Shown here in pieces: positions 7,001 to 11,008 of a stretch of DNA of 11,008 bases. How positions within the stretch are numbered: position 1 is the stretch's first letter; each line of letters begins with the position of its first letter. This DNA comes from Spirochaetaceae bacterium (GTDB lineage Bacteria > Spirochaetota > Spirochaetia > Treponematales > Breznakiellaceae). The position numbers were made by a program, and so were the translations under genes. The notes below the pieces were generated by a model. It worked only from the letters and a program-made list of their open reading frames with translations, ran no database searches and had not been told where the DNA came from. Where the stretch lies: assembly GCA_031290855.1 (NCBI GenBank), contig JAISLM010000020.1:1-11008 (forward strand). The letters are read 5' to 3'.

Positions 7001-7507
7001 TCAGGGCAGACGTACCCGCCTGGGCGGGTTCGGTTTGGGGAGGAAATGGCGGCTGCGGCGGTTCTCCGGGTGGATTATGCCGCTTATCCGGGCGCCGGGC
7101 GGCGGGAAGGGGGTATAGGCGAAAAAAGCGGCCCCGGCCGCCCGTTTCCCGCTATGGGGTCTGACCCCGTTGCGGACCGGCGGTACTCCCGCCGCCCGGC
7201 GGCTCCCCTTACAGTATCCGCGGCCAGTACCGGCCGCTCCATCCGTCCCTTGTCCCGTTTGTATCTTCGGGCGAAAGTCTGCTTCAGCCATTTCATTATC
7301 CCGGGCAGCTCAAACCCGTCCGCGGGCTTGATGTAAAAGGCCGGCCGGTCACGGGCAAGACTTAAGCCCCCGGACCGTGAAGGCAAACCTGTGCGCGGTC
7401 TCCCGGAACACCCGGTCGAACAGCGCCGGCGCCTGACCCACGCGGAACAGGGGTTCCCGGTTGTTGGCGCGGGTACGGATTTAGTACCACACGCACTGTT
7501 TCAGCAT
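7001..7507 (-). pseudogene. Decayed Y1-type (REP-associated) transposase
   Basis: Read on the minus strand from ATG 7507, one frame gives MLKQCVWY, a stop, then IRTRANNREPLFR and LFDRVFRETAHRFAF. After another stop the frame shifts to FYIKPADGFEL and GIMKWLKQTFARRY. A further shift gives GWSGRYWPRIL, and a third frame carries the tail NGVRPHSGKRAA. Together these resemble, in order, the pieces of an IS200-like/RAYT single-stranded DNA transposase of the kind common in termite-gut treponemes. At least two in-frame stops and two frameshifts make it non-functional. The usual HUH histidine pair is not visible in the surviving part. The 3' limit is uncertain; 7001 is where the last frame ends. Structured repeat copy 1 begins 24 bp upstream of its start. 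The family call is from memory of such proteins and would be settled by a profile search. Confidence 0.65.
7014..7029. repeat. Short GC-rich palindrome after dinB
   Basis: ACCCGCCTGGGCGGGT folds into a 6-bp stem with loop CTGG. It lies 35 nt after the dinB stop and near the 3' end of the transposase pseudogene on the other strand. Without a T-run it is a poor terminator. It has the size and composition of a REP-type sequence, which fits a REP-associated transposase neighbour. Confidence 0.4.
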
Positions 7508-7530
7508 TCGTAAAGATATCATGTAAATAT

Positions 7531-7731
7531 AGCTTTTCTCAAAACCCGGTTGGGTTTGAGAAAAGCTTCCGAAAAAGCGGTCTAACCGGACTAAGGCCCG
7601 CTTTTTCATATAAATCTAAGGCAGCCGGACAAGCAAGGCTTGTCTCCCAAGCAAGGCTTGTCTCCCAAGCAAAGCCTGTCTCCCAAGCAAAGCCTGTCTC
7701 CCAAAAACTGAAGTTTTGGGAAAGCCTCAAT
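7531..7731 (+). repeat. Structured repeat, copy 1 (four 18-nt units)
   Basis: In order: a 5' arm (7531-7547) pairs with a near arm (7552-7567) over 16 bp with one bulged A. GAAAAAGCGG (7571-7580) pairs with CCGCTTTTTC (7598-7607), shaped like a bidirectional terminator. Four tandem 18-nt units follow at 7630-7701. A last hairpin, CCCAAAA with TTTTGGG, spans 7700-7720. The far arm GTTTTGGGAAAGCCT (7713-7727) is complementary to the 5' arm at 12 of 15 positions. It aligns with copy 2 (9169-9340) throughout, being longer by exactly one unit. Open frames across it on either strand encode only six-residue repeats and are not taken as genes. Confidence 0.85.
7630..7701 (+). repeat. Tandem 18-nt hairpin units, four copies
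   Basis: Units one and two read CAAGCAAGGCTTGTCTCC; units three and four read CAAGCAAAGCCTGTCTCC. Each contains a small dyad of CAAGC with GCTTG around a 3-nt loop, and the first extends to ACAAGC/GCTTGT. The change in units three and four weakens one pair. Confidence 0.85.
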
Positions 7732-7799
7732 ATATTGGTGATTAACCCGCGGTTTGTTTTAAAAGACGTAGAGAAAAGGAAAAAGGGCCGAACCGGAAA

Positions 7800-7819
7800 C
7801 GCCGCCTCGTGGCGCGGCG
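7800..7819 (-). terminator. Possible terminator for the tRNA transcript
   Basis: Downstream of the tRNA on the minus strand, CGCCGC (7814-7819) pairs with GCGGCG (7800-7805) over an 8-nt loop and is followed by TTT and later a run of five T. The surrounding 7732-7864 shows no gene. The minus-strand word AAGCTCCCCGCC (7816-7827) also occurs in the hairpin at 10726, so this may be repeat debris instead. Confidence 0.3.
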
Positions 7820-7864
7820 GGGAGCTTTTCATAAGAGTAAAATTTTGCGGATCAAGGGAGGTTA

Positions 7865-7937
7865 TAGCGGCGATTGGGATTGAACCAATGACCTAACGGA
7901 TATGAGCCGTGTGCTCTGCCAGCTGAGCTACGCCGCC
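7865..7937 (-). tRNA. tRNA-Met (anticodon CAU), elongator type
   Basis: The 73-nt cloverleaf is complete. The acceptor GGCGGCG pairs with CGCCGCT (one G-U). The D-stem is GCTC/GAGC with loop AGCTGGCA, and the anticodon stem-loop has loop CTCATAT and anticodon CAT. The five-base variable loop is AGGTC, and the T-arm is ATTGG-TTCAATC-CCAAT. The first anticodon-stem pair is a C-T mismatch. The discriminator base is A. CCA is not encoded; the DNA continues TAACC. A perfect first pair region and AGGTC variable loop suit elongator methionine tRNA; an isoleucine tRNA with lysidine-modified CAU is the alternative. It is divergent from ychF. Confidence 0.93.
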
Positions 7938-7947
7938 ATTTTCTTAT

Positions 7948-7977
7948 ATGCTAAGGGAAAAGCCGGGTCTTTGTCAA
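7948..7977 (-). promoter_or_regulatory. tRNA-Met promoter
   Basis: On the minus strand a perfect -35 TTGACA (7972-7977) and -10 TAGCAT (7948-7953) are separated by 18 bp. The -10 ends 10 nt before the first base of the mature tRNA, leaving a very short 5' trailer for RNase P. Confidence 0.7.
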
Positions 7978-8005
7978 CGGACTTATATTTTTCACGCCGA
8001 TTCCC

Positions 8006-8011
8006 TATTAT
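8006..8011 (+). promoter_or_regulatory. ychF -10 box, likely leaderless start
   Basis: TATTAT ends 7 nt before the ychF ATG (8019), the same spacing as at uvrB. No Shine-Dalgarno sequence lies between them. The -35 region is poor, so this rests mainly on the -10 and its position. Confidence 0.45.
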
Positions 8012-8018
8012 TAGTGTC

Positions 8019-9143
8019 ATGGCTTTGAACTGTGGCATAGTGGGGTTACCCAACGTCGGGAAGTCCACCATTTTTTCGGCGCTGAGCTCCGCGCCCGCCG
8101 AGGCGGCGAACTATCCGTTCTGTACGATAAACCCCAACATCGGCATCGTGAACGTGCCGGACGGACGGCTTTCCGCGCTGGCGACGATATTCCAGCCGGC
8201 GCGGGTCATCCCGGCGGCGGTCGAATTCGTCGATATAGCGGGGCTCGTGAAGGGCGCATCGCATGGCGAGGGGATGGGCAACCAGTTTCTCTCTCATATA
8301 AGGGAGGCCGGGATGATAGCGCACGTAGTTCGCTGCTTCGAAAACCCTGATGTGATCCACGTTGATAACAGGGTAGATCCCGCCTCCGACATCGAGACGG
8401 TGAACATCGAGCTTGCGCTTGCCGACCTTCAGACGCTCGAGAAACGGCAGGAGAGGGCGGAGAGGGCGCTGAAGGTTCAGGCCGCCCCTGAAAAGAAGGC
8501 GGCGGAGACCGTGCTGGCGGCGCTGGCCAAGATCGGGGCGGCTCTGGAGGACGGACGGCCCGCACGGTCGTCGGCTTTGAGCGCAGACGAACTCGCCGCC
8601 GTATATGACTGCCACCTCATCACGCTGAAACCGCAAGTTTACATCTGCAACACTGACGAGGCCGGCGTTAAAGCCGCCGCCGCCGGGATGCCTGACGAGC
8701 GCGTACTGGCGGTAAAAAGCCGCGCCGAAGCGGAAGGCAGCGAGGCGGTCGTGATCTGCGGCAAGTTCGAGGCCGAGCTTGCCGGTATCGAGGACGAGGC
8801 CGAGAAGGCGGCCTTCCTTGAGGAACTCGGCCTCCGTGAAACGGGGCTTACGAGCCTTGTCCGCGCCTGTTACCGGCTGTTGGGGCTTGCGACCTTCTTT
8901 ACTGCCGGCAATGACGAGTGCCTCGCCTGGACTATTCACGCCGTAGACGCGGCCCTGCGCGCGTCGGGCGTGATCCAGAGCGATTTCGAAAAGGGCTTTA
9001 TCAAGGCGGAGGTTTACGGCTTTGACGACATCGTAAAGTACGGCACGGAGGCGAAGATCAAAGAAGCGGGCAAATACCGCGTCGAAGGCCGGGACTACAT
9101 AGTCCGGGACGGGGACGTGATGTTTTTTAAGTTCAATTTGTAA
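8019..9143 (+). CDS. ychF: Ribosome-associated ATPase YchF (Obg-family, OLA1 type)
   Basis: YchF is an Obg-related P-loop protein that prefers ATP to GTP, binds ribosomes and is linked to translation and stress responses. The 374-residue product is close to the usual length of about 365. It has the G1 loop GLPNVGKST (9-17), G3 DIAGL (72-76) followed by the switch-like GASHGEGMGNQFL, a coiled-coil insertion (about 130-200), the specificity motif NTDE (211-214) and a C-terminal TGS-like domain (about 290-374) with TFFTAGNDE and SDFEKGFIKAEV. The segment after LAWTI is HAVDAALRASG where most relatives have a KAPQAAG-like sequence, a local divergence. The start is chosen because MALNCGIVGLPNVGKST is the family N-terminus; upstream in-frame codons lie in the tRNA. 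Structured repeat copy 2 begins 26 nt after the stop and may end the transcript. Confidence 0.95.
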   Translation: MALNCGIVGLPNVGKSTIFSALSSAPAEAANYPFCTINPNIGIVNVPDGRLSALATIFQPARVIPAAVEFVDIAGLVKGASHGEGMGNQFLSHIREAGMIAHVVRCFENPDVIHVDNRVDPASDIETVNIELALADLQTLEKRQERAERALKVQAAPEKKAAETVLAALAKIGAALEDGRPARSSALSADELAAVYDCHLITLKPQVYICNTDEAGVKAAAAGMPDERVLAVKSRAEAEGSEAVVICGKFEAELAGIEDEAEKAAFLEELGLRETGLTSLVRACYRLLGLATFFTAGNDECLAWTIHAVDAALRASGVIQSDFEKGFIKAEVYGFDDIVKYGTEAKIKEAGKYRVEGRDYIVRDGDVMFFKFNL

Positions 9144-9168
9144 GGCAAACGCTATTCAAACAATGTGG

Positions 9169-9344
9169 AGCTTTTCTCAAAACCTGGTTGGTTTTGGGAA
9201 AAGCTTCCGAAAAAGCGGTCTAACCGGACTAAAGCCCGCTTTTTCATCTAAATCTGAGGTAGCTGGACAAGCAAAGCTTGTCTCCCAAGCAAAGCTTGTC
9301 TCCCAAGCAAAGCTTGTCTCCCAAAAACTGAAGTTTTGGGAAAG
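9169..9344 (+). repeat. Structured repeat, copy 2 (three 18-nt units)
   Basis: The plan matches copy 1. The 5' arm 9169-9184 pairs with 9190-9205 over 16 bp including one T-G. GAAAAAGCGG (9209-9218) pairs with CCGCTTTTTC (9236-9245). Units lie at 9268-9321 and the last hairpin at 9320-9340. The far arm GTTTTGGGAAAG (9333-9344) repeats the word GTTTTGGGAAA of the near arm, so both can pair with the 5' arm. It fills almost the whole 227-bp space between ychF and the uracil permease gene, ending 26 nt before the permease ATG. The A-run/stem/T-run hairpin may terminate ychF transcription. A 62-codon frame over it encodes QAKLVS repeats and is considered spurious. Confidence 0.85.
9268..9321 (+). 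repeat. Tandem 18-nt hairpin units, three identical copies
   Basis: Three exact copies of CAAGCAAAGCTTGTCTCC. Each contains CAAGC and GCTTG around a 3-nt AAA loop. The three are identical to one another but differ from the copy 1 units, which suggests local homogenisation or recent expansion. Confidence 0.9.
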
Positions 9345-9370
9345 ATTCTGATATTATTTAAGGAGATTTT

Positions 9371-10645
9371 ATGTCTGAAAAACAAGTATTGGGGCCGCGA
9401 GACAGGCCGGATCTGCATCACTGGATACCTTTGAGCCTTCAACACGTATTCGCCATGTTCGGCGCGACGATCCTCGTACCGCTTTTGACGGGCCTGAGCC
9501 CGTCGGCGGCGCTTTTTTCCGCCGGGACGGGGACGCTGATATACATTTTGCTCACCGGGGCGCAGGTTCCGGCCTTCCTGGGCTCGTCCTTCGCGTTCAT
9601 ACCGCCGCTTATCGCGATAAGTTCGGCTTACGGGATGCCTTATGCGCTCGGCGGGGCCTTTGCCGCCGGGCTTTTCTACTGTGTTGTCGGCGCGATCATC
9701 AGGGCTGCCGGAACCGCCTGGCTGGACAGGGCCTTGCCGCCGGTGGTGATAGGTTCCGTGATCGTCGTGATTGGCCTCAACCTCGCGCCCACGGCTATGA
9801 GCATGGCGATGAACGACGCCGCCGGTAACTACAGCCTCCCGATGTTGTCGATAGCGTTTGTGACGCTCGGCGTTACCGTCGCTGCAAACATCTTTTTGAA
9901 GGGCTTTTTCAGCACGATACCGATACTGATAGGTCTTGTTTCGGGCTACATCTTCACGCTCGTGATGGGGCGCTTTTTTTCCGCCTACGGCATAATCAAC
10001 TTCCAGGGGGTAAGGGACGCCGCGTGGTTCGGCTTCCCGCAGTTCGCGCTTCCTAAGTTCAATTTTGTCGCCGTGCTGACCTTCATAATCGTGAGCCTTG
10101 CCACGATCTGCGAGCATCTGGGGGATATGCTGGTGACGAGCAAGGTCGTGGGGCAGGACTTCTACAAAAAGCCCGGCCTCCACCGCACACTTGCCGGTGA
10201 CGGGCTTGCGACGACCTGGGCCGCGCTGTGGGGCGGGCCGCCCAACACGACCTACGGCGAGAACATCGGCGTGATGGCGATAACCCGCGTCTATTCGGTC
10301 GCCGTGATTGGCGGCGCGGCGGTGATCGCGGTGGCGCTTTCGTTCCTCCAGAAGTTCGGCGCCCTTATACAGACGATACCGACGCCCGTGATGGGCGGCA
10401 TCTCGATGCTGCTGTTCGGCATAATCGCGTCGAGCGGCCTGCGCACGATCGTTGAAAGCGGCGTAGACTACAAGGACAAGCGCAACCTGACGATTTCGTC
10501 CGTGATCTTTGTGATAGGCATAGGCGGCGGTCGTCTCGCGTTCAGCATAGGCGGCGGCGTGGAGTTCCAGCTTGCGGGCGTCGCCCTTGCCACCCTCATC
10601 GGCATAATCCTTAACCTCGCCTTCCCGCCGCCGAAGAGTGTGTGA
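9371..10645 (+). CDS. uraA: Uracil permease (NCS2/UraA family)
   Basis: This inner-membrane transporter imports uracil, probably with protons, for pyrimidine salvage. The 424-residue product is of family length and strongly hydrophobic, consistent with the 14-segment UraA fold. Matching motifs are LQHVFAMFGAT (23-33, with His24), GSSFAF (71-76), TICEHLGD (245-252) and GDGLATTWAALWGGPPNTTY (277-296) running into GENIGVMAITRV. Glu248 and Glu297 correspond to the substrate and proton-coupling glutamates of E. coli UraA (Glu241, Glu290). Strong family identity in these places favours uracil over xanthine or urate. AAGGAG lies 5 nt before the ATG. The leader is occupied by structured repeat copy 2; a weak TATTAT (9352-9357) is too close to the ribosome binding site to be a convincing promoter, so the transcript probably enters through the repeat. 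No pyrimidine gene is adjacent. Confidence 0.93.
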   Translation: MSEKQVLGPRDRPDLHHWIPLSLQHVFAMFGATILVPLLTGLSPSAALFSAGTGTLIYILLTGAQVPAFLGSSFAFIPPLIAISSAYGMPYALGGAFAAGLFYCVVGAIIRAAGTAWLDRALPPVVIGSVIVVIGLNLAPTAMSMAMNDAAGNYSLPMLSIAFVTLGVTVAANIFLKGFFSTIPILIGLVSGYIFTLVMGRFFSAYGIINFQGVRDAAWFGFPQFALPKFNFVAVLTFIIVSLATICEHLGDMLVTSKVVGQDFYKKPGLHRTLAGDGLATTWAALWGGPPNTTYGENIGVMAITRVYSVAVIGGAAVIAVALSFLQKFGALIQTIPTPVMGGISMLLFGIIASSGLRTIVESGVDYKDKRNLTISSVIFVIGIGGGRLAFSIGGGVEFQLAGVALATLIGIILNLAFPPPKSV

Positions 10646-10725
10646 GGGGGGAGCCTACGCTTGGAGTGTGGTTTGCGTGTGTCGGGACGCATACAAAGCA
10701 CTGAAACATATTTCAGGGTAATGAA

Positions 10726-10752
10726 GCTCCCCGCCCTTCAGGGCGGGGGAGC
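10726..10752. repeat. Very stable GC-rich hairpin after the permease gene
   Basis: GCTCCCCGCCC (10726-10736) pairs with GGGCGGGGGAGC (10741-10752) around TTCA with one bulged G. No T-run follows. Hairpins of this form occur at the right ends of IS200/IS605-type elements and as REP sequences. Words from it recur at 7816-7827 and, with GTTCATTCGCA (10760-10770, minus strand), at 83-102. The rest of 10646-10784 has no gene; a small hairpin TGAAA-CATA-TTTCA lies at 10702-10715. Confidence 0.55.
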
Positions 10753-10784
10753 ATACCCGCTGCGAATGAACAAAGAGGTTTAAA

Positions 10785-10817
10785 ATGAACAGCGAAGTGA
10801 GCCTGTTCCAAAACTAA
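10785..10817 (+). pseudogene. Ten-codon frame running into structured repeat copy 3
   Basis: ATG at 10785 is preceded by AAAGAGG ending 6 nt upstream, a proper ribosome binding site. The frame reads MNSEVSLFQN and stops at TAA 10815-10817. From the sixth codon on, the sequence belongs to the 5' arm of repeat copy 3 (from 10799). The simplest reading is a gene cut off by the repeat soon after its start; the opening loosely recalls RhuM-type proteins, but eight residues cannot identify a family. A real leader peptide is the alternative. Confidence 0.35.
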
Positions 10818-10960
10818 TTGACTGTGCGCTAAAGCGCACGGTTTTGGCCCAGGCTCTTGCAGTTTTTCAGGCTAAAACCTTGCAAAACTGCGTTTTTTAA
10901 AGGTTGCTGGACAAGCGAAGCTTGTCTCCCCAAAACTTAAGTTTTGGAACAGCCTCAATT
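10799..10960 (+). repeat. Structured repeat, copy 3 (one unit), divergent
   Basis: The 5' arm GAGCCTGTTCCAAAAC (10799-10814) pairs with the near arm GTTTTGG/CAGGCTC (10841-10856), with an extra hairpin GTGCGC-TAAA-GCGCAC (10824-10839) in the loop. GCAGTTTT (10859-10866) pairs with AAAACTGC (10884-10891) and is followed by G and six T, terminator-like. One unit (10912-10929) folds as GGACAAGC-GAA-GCTTGTC. The perfect palindrome CCAAAACTTAAGTTTTGG spans 10930-10947. The far arm GTTTTGGAACAGCCTC (10941-10956) is complementary to the 5' arm at 15 of 16 positions, giving terminal inverted repeats. The arm and terminator sequences differ from copies 1 and 2, but the order and pairing plan are the same. 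Beyond it, 10961-11008 shows nothing recognisable. Confidence 0.75.
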
Positions 10961-11008
10961 AGTAATCAGAAATGATGGTTTGAGATATTGAGGTTAAACA
11001 TCGGGAAA

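Noticed and set aside
7046..7336. Plus-strand 96-codon frame in the 7000-7400 region
   Set aside because: The opposite strand carries recognisable transposase fragments across the same stretch, so this frame is incidental.
7630..7701. CRISPR-like array
   Set aside because: The 18-nt units are directly abutting with no unique spacers, and no cas gene is present.
7539..7832. 97-codon minus-strand frame with ETGFAW/ETSLAW repeats
   Set aside because: It is the reverse-strand translation of structured repeat copy 1 plus flanks, without a ribosome binding site or any conserved domain.
8046..8939. Long minus-strand frame opposite ychF (297 codons)
   Set aside because: It is antisense to the well-supported ychF gene and has no recognisable motif.
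9163..9351. 62-codon frame with QAKLVS repeats
   Set aside because: It lies wholly in structured repeat copy 2; the peptide repeat is only the translation of the 18-nt units, and it has no ribosome binding site.
9352..9357. TATTAT as a uraA promoter -10 box
   Set aside because: It is 2 nt from the ribosome binding site and lacks a -35 box at proper distance; a start there would remove the Shine-Dalgarno sequence from the message.
9248..10183. Minus-strand frame of 311 codons opposite the permease
   Set aside because: It has an extremely charged low-complexity composition mirroring membrane-protein codons; a shadow of uraA that also runs into the repeat.

Overview
The window is a GC-rich bacterial chromosome segment of housekeeping genes. 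The spaces between them are crowded with palindromic repeats. A spirochaete, probably of the Treponema group, fits best. The grounds are a BatC-like TPR lipoprotein with a permissive lipobox, a citramalate-type isoleucine pathway gene, an RsmE of the GPERGW/LRTETACVAA type, and a broken Y1-type (REP-associated tyrosine) transposase surrounded by palindromes. This taxonomic call is an inference from protein style, not from a marker gene.

Layout. 1-321: no gene; nested hairpins, the first copy of a 68-bp dispersed repeat and a likely promoter. 397-3557 (+): a co-directional cluster of a TPR lipoprotein, citramalate synthase (cimA) and 16S rRNA m3U1498 methyltransferase (rsmE); cimA and rsmE overlap by ATGA. 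The last ~17 codons of rsmE run through a chain of palindromes that leads into the second copy of the 68-bp repeat. 3704-5686 (-): uvrB, convergent with rsmE. 5819-6979 (+): dinB (DNA polymerase IV), divergent from uvrB, so two DNA-damage genes share a 132-bp control region. 7001-7507 (-): a transposase pseudogene with stops and frameshifts. 7531-7731: copy 1 of a structured repeat. 7865-7937 (-): tRNA-Met(CAU), divergent from ychF (8019-9143, +). 9169-9344: copy 2 of the structured repeat, filling the leader of a uracil permease gene (9371-10645, +). 10646-11008: a GC-rich hairpin, a ten-codon reading frame with a good ribosome binding site, and copy 3 of the structured repeat.

The coding genes are recognisable and ordinary: isoleucine precursor synthesis, ribosome modification, nucleotide excision repair, translesion synthesis, a translation-associated ATPase and uracil uptake. 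The most unusual content is the structured repeat. All three copies lie in the same orientation and share one plan: a 5' arm, a nearby complementary arm, a terminator-like hairpin, one to four 18-nt hairpin units, and a far arm that can also pair with the 5' arm. Copies 1 and 2 differ in length by exactly one 18-nt unit. Copy 3 keeps the plan with largely different sequence. It could be a small non-autonomous mobile element, a structured RNA, or both. A second theme is start codons placed 7-8 nt after a -10 box and lacking a Shine-Dalgarno sequence (uvrB, ychF), which suggests leaderless transcripts.
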